DNA of 22,318 nucleotides from W589 sp964611805. GTDB lineage: Bacteria; Chloroflexota; Dehalococcoidia; Dehalococcoidales; Fen-1064. A program made the translations under genes and the position numbers. Below, piece after piece: positions 14,962 through 22,318 of the stretch. Position 1 is the first letter of the stretch. Each line of letters starts with the position of its first letter. The notes under the pieces are model-generated. The model searched no databases, was not told where the DNA came from, and saw only the letters and a program-made list of their open reading frames with translations. Location: assembly GCA_964611805.1 (NCBI GenBank), contig CAZTBG010000036.1:1-22318 (forward strand), read 5' to 3'.

Positions 14962-15512
14962 AGCTCTGACCTCATAGTTCCCACAGCCTGACTGACCCCC
15001 ACCAATTCTTTATAATCAAAGTGCATGGCTTCGCGGACAAGACCTATGGTCCTCTTACCCTCCTGGCTAGTCCTCTCATTACCCTCTCGTATGGCCTCTC
15101 CAATAATTGATGGCCTCGTCTCGAAGAAGGCCCTTCTCTCCCGAATCGGTTCGAGGAAGGCATTTATCTTAGCAGCCAGGTTTTGTTTGCAGGCCACACA
15201 ACCTATCTTACCTTGCTGGCAAAGCCTGGCTACATCCGGTGACTCTTCTTTATTGTAAGCCAGGTGATATTGATAGATGTTACAGATATCCGGGTGCCCT
15301 TTGTCAGTAGCCCTTATCCGAGCCGGGTCGGTGATAGCAGCACTGACCTTCCGTCGCACCTCTTCTGGGGCATCACCCAAATATATAGCATTATCCATGC
15401 TATTGCCCATCTTCTTTCCATCGATACCGGGCAGTCTCGGCACTTTGCCAATCAGGGCTTCAGGAACGGGAAAGACCTCCTTGAAAGTCCGATTAAATGT
15501 GCGGGCAATTTC
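14958..15512 (-). CDS. trpS: Tryptophanyl-tRNA synthetase, C-terminal part (5' end lost in gap)
   Basis: 184 residues from the gap to the stop. This is a class I tryptophanyl-tRNA synthetase, not tryptophan synthase. Seen: ARTFNRTF, PVPEALIGKVPRLPGIDGKK with the KMSKS signature as KMGNS, MDNAIYLGDAPEEV, then the anticodon-binding region ending IGLVREAMHFDY. Family members are about 320-350 aa, so about 150 residues with the HIGH motif are missing. Four Cys are spaced C-x20-C-x6-C-x2-C (ICNIYQ, LCQQGKIGCVACK), close to the C-x22-C-x6-C-x2-C 4Fe-4S motif known from Thermotoga TrpRS. The enzyme charges tRNA-Trp, the ligand of the T-box at the head of this operon. The frame happens to continue through the 100 N into trpB; that is an artefact. 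Confidence 0.92.
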   Translation of the reverse strand, partial: EIARTFNRTFKEVFPVPEALIGKVPRLPGIDGKKMGNSMDNAIYLGDAPEEVRRKVSAAITDPARIRATDKGHPDICNIYQYHLAYNKEESPDVARLCQQGKIGCVACKQNLAAKINAFLEPIRERRAFFETRPSIIGEAIREGNERTSQEGKRTIGLVREAMHFDYKELVGVSQAVGTMRSEL

Positions 15513-15612
15513 NNNNNNNNNNNNNNNNNNNNNNNNNNNNNNNNNNNNNNNNNNNNNNNNNNNNNNNNNNNNNNNNNNNNNNNNNNNNNNNNNNNNNNNN
15601 NNNNNNNNNNNN
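15513..15612. other. Assembly gap (100 N)
   Basis: Exactly 100 N, the usual placeholder for unknown length. It hides the last roughly 30 codons of trpB and the first roughly 150 codons of trpS, so the true missing sequence should be at least about 0.5 kb. Another gene could also be hidden. Confidence 0.97.
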
Positions 15613-16715
15613 GGCGCGAGTTTCGCCACATGGGCGATGGCGTGGGCCGACTCCAGAGCCGGAATAATGCCCTCGGTTGTCGTCAGCAATTTGAAGGCCT
15701 CAAGTGCCTCTCTATCGTTTGCTGTCACATAGGTTACGCGACCCGTCTCTTTGTAGTAGCTATGCTCGGGGCTTACACCGGGGTAGTCCAGCCCCGGAGC
15801 GATACTGTGAGTCTCGGCAATCTGCCCGTTCTCGTCCTGAAGGAGGTAGCTATGGGCGCCGTGGAGTACACCCGGACTCCCCGCCACCAATGACGCCGCG
15901 TGCTTCCCCGATGTTATCCCCTGCCCTTCCGCCTCGACCCCTATCAATTTTACGTCTTCATCGTCAATAAACGGGAAAAAGATGCCAATGGAGTTGCTGC
16001 CGCCACCGACACAGGCAATGATATAGTCAGGCAGGCGACCGTGAGATGCTAGTATCTGCTCCCGTGTCTCCCGGCCAATGACCGACTGAAAATCGCGCAC
16101 CATCATCGGGTAGGGGTACGGCCCCACTGAAGAGCCAAGCAGGTAATAGGTGGTCTCGACATTGGTCACCCAGTCACGTATTGCCTCGTTGACGGCATCT
16201 TTCAGGGTACGACTGCCGGAATCAACGGAACGGACATCGGCCCCGAGTAGCTCCATCCGAAAAACATTCATCGACTGGCGCCTGATGTCTTCCGCCCCCA
16301 TGTAGACGACGCACTCAAGGCCGAGCAGAGCACAGACTGTGGCCACGGCAACACCGTGCTGCCCGGCCCCAGTCTCGGCAATAACCCGTCTCTTTCCCAT
16401 CCTCACCGCCAGAAGCCCCTGCGCGATGGCATTATTTATCTTATGAGCGCCAGTGTGGGCCAGGTCCTCCCGCTTGAGCAGGACTTGCGCCCCGCCGCAG
16501 TACTCGGTCAACTTGGCAGCAAAGTACAGCGGGGTTGGCCGCCCAACGTAGTCCTTGAGAAGCTGGTCTAGTTGTTGCTGGAAGGCTTTATCTTTTTGTG
16601 CATCACGGTAGGCCTCTTCGAGTTCCTTCAGGGCAAACATCAGGGTCTCCGGCACGAACTTACCCCCGAACTGCCCGTAGTAACCCCGCGAATCCGGTAA
16701 TATACTATACTTCAC
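15613..16715 (-). CDS. trpB: Tryptophan synthase beta subunit (3' end lost in gap)
   Basis: About 367 residues of a protein normally near 400. It joins indole and serine to tryptophan using PLP. The Schiff-base lysine is Lys92 in HTGAHKINN. The phosphate-binding GGGSNS is in CVGGGSNSIGIF, and the monovalent-cation/COMM region with GLDYPGVSPEHS is present, placing it with the standard TrpB1 type that pairs with TrpA. The start is GTG at 16715, seven nt after the near-perfect Shine-Dalgarno AAGGAGG, which lies inside the end of trpF; the two genes overlap by 11 bp. The sequence stops at the gap just after GIIPALESAHAIAHVAKLA, so the C-terminus is missing from the assembly, not from the organism. 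Confidence 0.96.
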
Positions 16716-17361
16716 TATCCACCCTCCTTACGGCACGGACAAACGCCTCTATCTTGGCGATGTCCTTGCTGCCACCGGTCTCGACACCGCTGGAGACATC
16801 GACACCCCACGGTCTGGCTATTTTTATTGCTTCCCCGACGTTTTCAGCATCGAGTCCGCCGGCAATTATTACCGGTCTCTTTAGACCAACCTCTCCTGCC
16901 AGCGTCCAGTCGAACTTCTCTCCCGTACCGCCGTAGCGACCCCTTACTTTAGTGTCGAGCAGGCAGGTGAAACCATCGACGCCAAGCACTCGTTCACCCG
17001 TGGCTATTTCCCCAAAAATTGCCTCAGCCCCCATGTCTTCGGAGACATGGATAACCTTGATTACCGACCGGTTGATATCCCGGCAGTACTCCCACGACTC
17101 GTCCCCGCTCAACTGCACTATGTCCAGTCCGCAGAAGTCGGCCAGGCGGTTTATTTCTGATGCCGGCGTATTGACAAAAACACCGACCACCTGGGGCCTT
17201 GTCTGGACACCACCCAGTGCCCCTACAATCTGTCGTGCCGTCTCTGCTAATACCTGTCGCGGGCTTGGCGCAAAGACCATCCCCAGATAGTCTGCTCCTG
17301 CCTCGGCTACGGCGCGGGCATCTTCGATTCTCGATATGCCGTCTATTTTTACGACCGTCAT
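16705..17361 (-). CDS. trpF: Phosphoribosylanthranilate isomerase with Cys-to-Asp active-site change
   Basis: 218 aa, slightly longer than the usual ~205. It catalyses the Amadori rearrangement of phosphoribosylanthranilate to CdRP. Family blocks: GADYLGMVFAPSPR, VGVFVNTP, DIVQLSGDE, LLDTKVRGRYGGTGEKFDW with the conserved Asp136, IIAGGLDAENV, and GVDVSSGVETGGSKD at the phosphate site. The usual opening is VKICGIT, in which Cys is the general base. Here it reads VKIDGIS, with Asp7 encoded by GAC. The homologous residue in HisA is Asp. The start ATG overlaps the trpC stop by 4 bp; the end overlaps trpB by 11 bp. Location and conservation make TrpF the clear call; whether it also acts as a HisA-type isomerase cannot be seen. 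Confidence 0.93.
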   Translation of the reverse strand: MTVVKIDGISRIEDARAVAEAGADYLGMVFAPSPRQVLAETARQIVGALGGVQTRPQVVGVFVNTPASEINRLADFCGLDIVQLSGDESWEYCRDINRSVIKVIHVSEDMGAEAIFGEIATGERVLGVDGFTCLLDTKVRGRYGGTGEKFDWTLAGEVGLKRPVIIAGGLDAENVGEAIKIARPWGVDVSSGVETGGSKDIAKIEAFVRAVRRVDSEV

Positions 17362-18134
17362 AGCAGTTCCCTCAGCCTGGCAACAACGTCATCGGCGGTA
17401 ACCAGTGCCTCCCCAATAAGGGCGGCATTGATAACCCATTCTCGTAACTTATCAATGTCTTCCTTGCGGCTGATACCACTTTCACTGACGACGACACGGT
17501 CGGGCGGAATCAGAGTCCTTAGCCGTCGGGTCGTGTTAATATCCACTTCAAAGGTACGCAGGTCACGGTTGTTGATGCCGATGATTCGAGCGCTGCTTCG
17601 CAGCACCCTGGCCAGCTCAGCATCATCATGTACCTCTACAAGACACTGCATACCCAGTTCGCGGGCAAGCGCAATAAGACTCTCCAGTTCCCGGTCCTCC
17701 AGAACGGCGGCGATAAGGAGAATAGCGTCGGCACCAGACGCCCTCGCCTCGTAGACCTGGTAAGGGTCGAAGATAAAGTCCTTCCTCAATAAGGGTATTC
17801 CCTCCAACCCCGACAGTTCCCTGATTTGGGACAGGTGACTTAAACTCCCCTGAAAATAATTCACCTCGGTCAGCACCGATACTGCCGCCGCCCCACCCTC
17901 AGCATAAGCCCTGGCCAGGCTGAGCGGGTCGAAGTCGGGGCAGAGGAGGCCCTTTGAGGGCGATGCCTTTTTTACCTCGGCAATAATGCTGACACCTTCA
18001 CCCCGCAAGGCACCGGCGAAATCGAGCGGCGCTGTCCTTTGAGCGATACGCACCTCGAGCTCTTGTAGAGATGTTTCCGCTTTAGCCCGCCCCAGCCCTT
18101 TTCTTTTATCGGCAACAATATCGTCCAGTATCAT
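17358..18134 (-). CDS. trpC: Indole-3-glycerol phosphate synthase
   Basis: 258 aa, single-domain TrpC not fused to TrpF. It closes the indole ring of CdRP with loss of CO2 and water. The catalytic Glu53 and Lys55 lie in IIAEVKKASPSKG; the general acid Lys is in PLLRKDFIFDPYQVYEA; IGINNRDL and VVSESGIS carry the late catalytic Asn and Glu/Ser residues; ALIGEALV is the phosphate loop. It lies 22 bp after trpD with only a weak ribosome site (GGGTAAAGAG) and is joined to trpF by an ATGA overlap. No odd residues were noticed. Confidence 0.97.
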   Translation of the reverse strand: MILDDIVADKRKGLGRAKAETSLQELEVRIAQRTAPLDFAGALRGEGVSIIAEVKKASPSKGLLCPDFDPLSLARAYAEGGAAAVSVLTEVNYFQGSLSHLSQIRELSGLEGIPLLRKDFIFDPYQVYEARASGADAILLIAAVLEDRELESLIALARELGMQCLVEVHDDAELARVLRSSARIIGINNRDLRTFEVDINTTRRLRTLIPPDRVVVSESGISRKEDIDKLREWVINAALIGEALVTADDVVARLRELL

Positions 18135-18156
18135 CGCTCTTTACCCTGATATTCAG

Positions 18157-19173
18157 TTACTGGCCTGCATTCTGGCTTACCCGGATAAAATCGTCCAGCT
18201 TTTGCAGTGCCGCCCCACTGTCGAGCACCTCCCGGGCCAGCTCGATACCGGTGGCGATGTTCGGCCTGAGGTCACCGGCCACCAACCCGGCAGCCGCATT
18301 GAGCAGCACGACATCCCGCGCTGGACCGGTGGCACCGCGCAGTATATTCCGTAATATTTTTGCGTTATCATCAACGGTTCCCCCCCTGATATCCTCGACA
18401 CTCGCCCGCCAGAAACCCAAATCCTCCGGCGTAATAGTATAGGAAGAGGATGAATCCCCATTCACTTCCCATATCTTAGTTTCTCCAGCGATAGAGATTT
18501 CATCCAGTCCCTCCTCACCATGCATCACCAGGGCATGACGGCAACCCAACCTCTGCAAGACCTGGGCCATCTTCGGGGCAAAGTCTGCATCGGAAACACC
18601 GATGACCTGTGCCTGTGCCCCGGCCGGATTTGTCAGCGGACCGAGAAAATTAAAGACCGTCCGGATACCGATTTCGCGTCGTGGTCCGGCAGCATGCTTC
18701 ATGGCTGGATGGAATACCGGGGCAAACATGAAGCCAATACCAGCTTTCTCCAGACACTCCTGCACACCCTCTGGCCCAAGGTCTATCTTTACACCGAGGG
18801 CCTCCAGGACATCAGCACTGCCGCAACTACTGGTCATCGCCCGGTTACCGTGCTTGGCCACCTTGAGACCCGCCCCCGCCACAATAAAAGCGGCTGTTGT
18901 CGAGATATTGAAGGTGCCGAAGGCATCGCCACCTGTACCGCAGGTATCTAACGTTGGTCCGGATACCTTCACCGGTGACGCCTTATCCCTCATCACTTTC
19001 GCCAGCCCGGCAATCTCCTCGACCGTCTCGCCCTTGAGACGCAGCGCCGTGACAAAAGCCCCGAACTGGGCAGGAGTGGCCTCGCCGGACATTATCTCCA
19101 CCATCACGGCAGCAGCCTCATCCATCGATAGTGATTGACCGGATACCAGAGCTTGAATCGCTTCTTTAATCAT
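18157..19173 (-). CDS. trpD: Anthranilate phosphoribosyltransferase
   Basis: 338 aa. It transfers phosphoribose from PRPP to anthranilate. The glycine-rich PRPP loop CGTGGD is at residues 78-83, followed by FNISTTAAFIVAGAG, the anthranilate/PRPP block KHGNRAMTSSCGSADVLEALG, the anthranilate-side FMFAPVFHPAMKHA with RREIGIRTVFNFLGPLTNP, and the second metal site HGEEGLDEIS. I use ATG 19173, preceded by GGAG at six nt. An in-frame TTG four codons earlier (19185) is part of that ribosome site region. Unlike enterobacterial TrpGD it is not fused to the glutaminase. It follows the membrane-protein gene by 22 bp. Confidence 0.97.
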   Translation of the reverse strand: MIKEAIQALVSGQSLSMDEAAAVMVEIMSGEATPAQFGAFVTALRLKGETVEEIAGLAKVMRDKASPVKVSGPTLDTCGTGGDAFGTFNISTTAAFIVAGAGLKVAKHGNRAMTSSCGSADVLEALGVKIDLGPEGVQECLEKAGIGFMFAPVFHPAMKHAAGPRREIGIRTVFNFLGPLTNPAGAQAQVIGVSDADFAPKMAQVLQRLGCRHALVMHGEEGLDEISIAGETKIWEVNGDSSSSYTITPEDLGFWRASVEDIRGGTVDDNAKILRNILRGATGPARDVVLLNAAAGLVAGDLRPNIATGIELAREVLDSGAALQKLDDFIRVSQNAGQ

Positions 19174-19195
19174 CCTATGCTCCAATAAACAATTA

Positions 19196-19834
19196 TCAAT
19201 ATGCTAACTTCCCTATACTTTCCTTGAACTCAGTTTCCCCTACAGTAACAAACGTATAATCACCACGTTGCGAGACTTTTGGGGTAAATGGAACCCAAGT
19301 CTCATACCATTGCAGTGGATTGGTTCTGATGACGCTTTGATATCGACACAAAACATAGCATGTAGAATCTAAATGGTTCCCCAAAATTGAGGGACTGTAT
19401 GTTATATACTCATCTGCTCTGAGGTAAGCCTGTGACTGAATTTCCCGCGACTTTTTCTCTTCATTCAGCATAATCACTTCGAGGTTAATTGCTGGCCCAT
19501 TTCCAGCGTTGTACACTTCAAACCATTGAAAACGCTCGTCAGGTTGCCCTTTATAGGTATCTGATAGGTCTGGAGCATGTACTGGTCGCGGAATTACAAT
19601 TGGTCTTGACCCTACAACTGTCTGCTCTCTCATCTCTTTGGCCATTATTGTGTTGGCTTTTGCAATATCAGAAGTTCGCATTGCATAAACACAGGTAATC
19701 AGCACAAGAGCTAATGTCAATAACACCGAAGAAATGTTGTAATGATCTGGAACAACTGCAACAATGACTAATGCACCTATTATCGCAGCGGACGCCACAA
19801 CAAAGAAAGCATATTCTACTTTTTCACCTATCAT
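19196..19834 (-). CDS. Two-TM hypothetical protein embedded in the trp operon
   Basis: 212 aa, not recognised. Two N-terminal membrane helices (about residues 9-29, YAFFVVASAAIIGALVIVAV, and 35-52, SSVLLTLALVLITCVYAM) form a hairpin. A short charged linker (RTSDIAKANTIMAKEMREQ) and a soluble domain of about 130 residues follow, with alternating strands (RPIVIPRPV, FQWFEVYNAGNGPAINLEVIML, DYTFVTVGETEF). The two helices plus 'N.G.GPA.n' beta domain recur in many hypothetical membrane proteins of unknown role. Its spacing is operon-like: 16 bp after trpG and 22 bp before trpD, with AGAGG five nt before the ATG. It is AT-richer than the trp genes on both sides, pointing to later insertion. No known enzyme of tryptophan synthesis has this form. 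Confidence 0.8.
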   Translation of the reverse strand: MIGEKVEYAFFVVASAAIIGALVIVAVVPDHYNISSVLLTLALVLITCVYAMRTSDIAKANTIMAKEMREQTVVGSRPIVIPRPVHAPDLSDTYKGQPDERFQWFEVYNAGNGPAINLEVIMLNEEKKSREIQSQAYLRADEYITYSPSILGNHLDSTCYVLCRYQSVIRTNPLQWYETWVPFTPKVSQRGDYTFVTVGETEFKESIGKLAY

Positions 19835-19850
19835 CTCTACCTCTCCCCTT

Positions 19851-20417
19851 TTAAATCATCTGCAGAAAGTTCCTTAATATATCCTTGCCCACGTGGGTCA
19901 TTATCGACTCCGGGTGGAACTGTATCCCTTCGACCGGGTACTCTTTGTGGCGCACCCCCATGATAACACCATTGTCTGTCCAGGCCGTAATCTCCAGGCA
20001 ATCGGGAAATTCCTCACGGTGAATCGCCAGGGAATGGTAGCGTATCGCCTCAAAGGGATTGGGCAGCCCCTGAAATACACCTTTACCGTCGTGATGGATA
20101 AGAGAGCTTTTACCGTGCTTTATTTCCCCCGCATAGCCGACTTTCCCCCCGTAAGCATAGCCAATACACTGGTGCCCGAGGCAGACCCCGAGGACAGGTA
20201 GTTCATTACCAAAGTGCCCGATGACATCGTTGGAAATACCGGCATTCTGTGGGGTGGAGGGGCCGGGAGAGATGACAATCGCCTTCGGTGACGCCGCCTC
20301 GATTTCCTCAAGGGTGGTCTTATCGTTACGCACCACCGTCAGTTCCGCCCCCAGTTCACTGAAATATTGGAAGAGGTTATAGGTGAAGCTATCATAGTTA
20401 TCAATCAGCAGAATCAT
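19851..20417 (-). CDS. trpG: Anthranilate synthase glutaminase subunit
   Basis: 188 aa class I glutamine amidotransferase, supplying ammonia to TrpE. The opening LLIDNYDSFTYNL is diagnostic of TrpG/PabA. The nucleophile is Cys79 in VLGVCLGHQCIG and the His168/Glu170 pair lies in FHPES. VISPGPSTPQNAG forms the oxyanion/glutamine side. It may also serve PabB, as in organisms with one shared subunit, but the operon position makes TrpG the primary call. The start ATG overlaps the trpE stop by 4 bp. Confidence 0.97.
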   Translation of the reverse strand: MILLIDNYDSFTYNLFQYFSELGAELTVVRNDKTTLEEIEAASPKAIVISPGPSTPQNAGISNDVIGHFGNELPVLGVCLGHQCIGYAYGGKVGYAGEIKHGKSSLIHHDGKGVFQGLPNPFEAIRYHSLAIHREEFPDCLEITAWTDNGVIMGVRHKEYPVEGIQFHPESIMTHVGKDILRNFLQMI

Positions 20418-21877
20418 CTGTTGCCCCCCGCGTTCATTGCTTCGGCCACCTCGATTGCCTGCAGCAAAGCGGATGCTTTACTGACGGTCTCTTTGTACTC
20501 CGTCTCTGGCACGCTGTCGGCTACTATCCCGCCACCAGCCTGGACATGGGCGACTCCCCTGGTGATTACCATGGTACGTATCGCTATCGCCGTGTCCATG
20601 TTACCGGAAAAGCAGAAATAACCGACCGCTCCTGCGTAAGGCCCTCTTTTATCCGGCTCCAACTCAGCGATGATTTCCATTGCCCGAATCTTCGGGGCAC
20701 CCGAGACAGTACCCGCCGGGAAGCAGGAGCGGAGGGCATCATAAGGGGTCAGGTCAGCACGCAGCTTACCGACAATATTGGAGACAATGTGCATCACATG
20801 GGAGTAGTGTTCCACGTCCATCAACTGAGTGACCTGGACTGTCCCCGGCTCACTCACCCGCCCGACATCATTACGGCCGAGGTCTACAAGCATGATGTGC
20901 TCCGCCCTCTCTTTTTCGTCGGCACGCAACTCTGCCTCCAGAGCAGCATTCTCCTCGTCAGTGGCCGCGCGGGGCCGCGTCCCTGCCAGCGGGTGGTAGG
21001 TGAGCCAGCCGTTCTCGGCCCGTACCAGCAATTCCGGTGAAGAGCCGACAATATAGCAATCATCGAGGTGCAGGTAATACATATAAGGAGATGGATTGAC
21101 AGTACGCAGTGCCCGGTAAATATCAAAGGGATGGGCATTAATCTTCCGGGAAAATCGCTGTGACAGTACCGTCTGGATTATTTCGCCATCATAGATGTAC
21201 TGCTTCGCCTTATTGACGATTTCCTCGTGACGTTCCCGTGGTATGTTAGATGAAACTTCAGCCGATGCCGACTCTCCAGAGGGTCTCTCACCATTATGTG
21301 GTACTGACAGAGGTTCTCGTAGCCGCTGCACCAGACTCTCTATCTTTTCTACGGCCTGAGCATAGGCCTCATCCACGTTGCCATCGAGATGGACATGGCT
21401 CACCACCTTAATCTTGTGCATAAGGTGGTCGAAAACAAGCAGGGTATCGGTGAACAGCAGGATGGCCTCAGGCAACTGCAATGTGTCGGCCTCCGGGCTG
21501 GGTAGTTCCTCAAAGTGGCGAACAGTCTCGTATGACAGATAGCCAACAGCGCCGCCGTGGAACCGGGGCAGTTCGGCCAGGGGCACCAGTCGGTGTTTCT
21601 CCAGTTCCTGCTGTATCAGTACCAGCGGGTCTACAGCACCGGCCTCTTCACCGGGTCCGGTCCGGAGTACACGGTAAGGCTCCGTGCCAATGAAGCTGTA
21701 GCGGGCCATACGCTCACCGCCCTCGACACTCTCCAGTAGAAAAGAATGAGAGCCGCGGGCAATCTTAAGAAAGGCTGTCACTGGTGTCTCCAGGTCAGCC
21801 ATGATTTCCCGGTAAACGGGTATCAGGTTGCCCTCACCGGTTCGTCTTTTCACCTGCTCCAGTGTTGGGAAGTACAT
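20414..21877 (-). CDS. trpE: Anthranilate synthase component I
   Basis: 487 aa. It makes anthranilate from chorismate with ammonia from TrpG. The N-terminal LLES motif (residues 47-50) and following Ser of ARYSF form the tryptophan feedback pocket, so allosteric inhibition is likely kept. The chorismate-binding C-terminal part shows PSPYMYYL, GSSPELLVR, PLAGTRPR, LVDLGRNDVGRV, CFPAGTVSGAPKIRAMEII and AGGGIVADSVPETEY. A hydrophilic linker (NGERPSGESASAEVSSNIP, about 210-230) joins the halves. I use ATG 21877, six nt after GGAGG; the GTG directly before it (21880) is only three nt from the same ribosome site. First gene after the T-box leader. Confidence 0.97.
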   Translation of the reverse strand: MYFPTLEQVKRRTGEGNLIPVYREIMADLETPVTAFLKIARGSHSFLLESVEGGERMARYSFIGTEPYRVLRTGPGEEAGAVDPLVLIQQELEKHRLVPLAELPRFHGGAVGYLSYETVRHFEELPSPEADTLQLPEAILLFTDTLLVFDHLMHKIKVVSHVHLDGNVDEAYAQAVEKIESLVQRLREPLSVPHNGERPSGESASAEVSSNIPRERHEEIVNKAKQYIYDGEIIQTVLSQRFSRKINAHPFDIYRALRTVNPSPYMYYLHLDDCYIVGSSPELLVRAENGWLTYHPLAGTRPRAATDEENAALEAELRADEKERAEHIMLVDLGRNDVGRVSEPGTVQVTQLMDVEHYSHVMHIVSNIVGKLRADLTPYDALRSCFPAGTVSGAPKIRAMEIIAELEPDKRGPYAGAVGYFCFSGNMDTAIAIRTMVITRGVAHVQAGGGIVADSVPETEYKETVSKASALLQAIEVAEAMNAGGNR

Positions 21878-21891
21878 CACGTTCCTCCAGA

Positions 21892-21928
21892 AAACACAAA
21901 CCCCCTCATCCCTTAAGGGGCGAGGGGG
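21892..21928 (-). terminator. Rho-independent terminator of the trp T-box leader
   Basis: On the minus strand a GC-rich hairpin (CCCCCTC with GAGGGGG plus CCCCTT with AAGGG, 21928-21901) is followed by TTTGTGTTTT. It directly precedes the trpE ribosome site and directly follows the T-box sequence, the standard place of a conditional terminator. Confidence 0.85.
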
Positions 21929-22192
21929 TTTTCTCGCGGTGCCACCCTTATTAGCCGCTCAACGAATAAATACGGTACGGCTATCTCTTCTCAGGTACGG
22001 AGGTCATTAACTATGTAACCTCGATACCCTGGGCTTCGATAACGGTGCCCTCTCCGTCAGAACCTACGCAGATACCTTCATGTATCCTTCGGCTTGCGGC
22101 TCCGGAGTCCATTCCACCTCGGCGCTGGCATCGGGCTTCCACCTTACCCCGACTCTCTGGGCCCCGCTTTGAAGCGTACTAATCTCCTTCTC
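21892..22192 (-). promoter_or_regulatory. T-box riboswitch, tRNA-Trp specific
   Basis: On the minus strand the leader begins GAGAAGGAGATTAGTACGC (22191-22173), with the Stem I distal segment AGAGAGTCGGGGTAAGGTGG. The specifier region reads GGAA-TGG-A, with the codon UGG (Trp) at 22111-22109. It then carries the T-box AAGGGTGGCACCGCGAG (21949-21933) and a terminator. The bulge UGGC in the T-box pairs with a GCCA tRNA end, which fits the G discriminator of tRNA-Trp. Uncharged tRNA-Trp should stabilise the antiterminator and turn on trpE to trpA, including trpS. Confidence 0.92.
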
Positions 22193-22208
22193 AGCCTTTA
22201 CTGTTTGC

Positions 22209-22237
22209 ATGATAACAGTTTATGTAATGAATGTCAA
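22209..22237 (-). promoter_or_regulatory. trp operon promoter
   Basis: On the minus strand, perfect TTGACA (22237-22232), a 17-bp spacer, then TATCAT (22214-22209) with an extended -10 TG. Transcription would begin near 22202, just before Stem I of the T-box. Upstream, 22238-22318 shows nothing I can name. Confidence 0.8.
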
Positions 22238-22318
22238 GCTGCTGTACTCGTTCTTCACATGATTAGTGAAACCCCGACATTCTTTTATTCACCTCACATG
22301 CCCTGTTTAGCAGTGGTG

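Noticed and set aside
14958..16715. Single long trpB-trpS fusion protein
   Set aside because: The frame crosses 100 N. The two parts are different families, each missing its expected end, so they are two truncated genes beside an assembly gap.

Overview
The window looks like chromosomal DNA from an anaerobic bacterium, most probably a Chloroflexota of the Dehalococcoidia type. This is an inference from gene style and organisation: a T-box-controlled trp operon, a stand-alone MetE-like methyltransferase, a GATE-type membrane protein, and dispersed palindromes starting GTCATTGCGAG. There is no rRNA or other marker here to prove it. Most genes are moderately GC-rich. Two patches are clearly AT-richer: 3460-5115, and a single gene at 19196-19834. 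A run of exactly 100 N (15513-15612) is a scaffold gap.

Layout from left to right. 97-1173(-) is a zinc-type MetE/UROD-superfamily methyltransferase. Next come a 135-bp dispersed repeat, a two-CBS-domain protein with a near-consensus promoter, tRNA-Leu(UAG), and an Old Yellow Enzyme-type flavin oxidoreductase with a C-terminal four-Cys motif. The AT-rich patch holds a large unrecognised protein and a divergent small HNH nuclease. After it come a chagasin-like (I42) protease-inhibitor lipoprotein, a previously hidden 46-aa ORF with an ideal Shine-Dalgarno, a small basic protein and a second copy of the repeat. 7018-10727(+) encodes a heterodimeric ABC exporter with one degenerate and one canonical ATP site, apparently made from a nearly leaderless mRNA. 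A GATE-domain membrane protein converges on it from the minus strand. 11896-13339(+) is an amidohydrolase gene followed by a C_GCAxxG_C_C redox protein gene whose first conserved Cys position is an in-frame UGA followed by a SECIS-like hairpin, so it is a likely selenoprotein. A TPR lipoprotein follows.

14182-22237(-) is a complete tryptophan unit read right to left: promoter, T-box riboswitch (specifier UGG, terminator), trpE, trpG, an embedded two-TM protein, trpD, trpC, trpF, trpB, [gap], trpS, trpA. Genes are joined by 4-11 bp overlaps or gaps of about 20 bp. The T-box should sense uncharged tRNA-Trp. Because tryptophanyl-tRNA synthetase lies in the operon, the same signal would control both synthesis and charging of tryptophan. 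The apparent single reading frame running from trpB into trpS is an artefact of the N gap. TrpF carries Asp instead of the usual catalytic Cys, which makes its active site resemble that of HisA.

Several open reading frames can be extended upstream to a TTG codon that is really part of a promoter (the -35 TTGACA at 4756-4761 and 11806-11811, the -10 at 7001-7006). I chose the downstream starts that have Shine-Dalgarno support or follow a promoter. No CRISPR array, insertion sequence, rRNA or integrase was seen.
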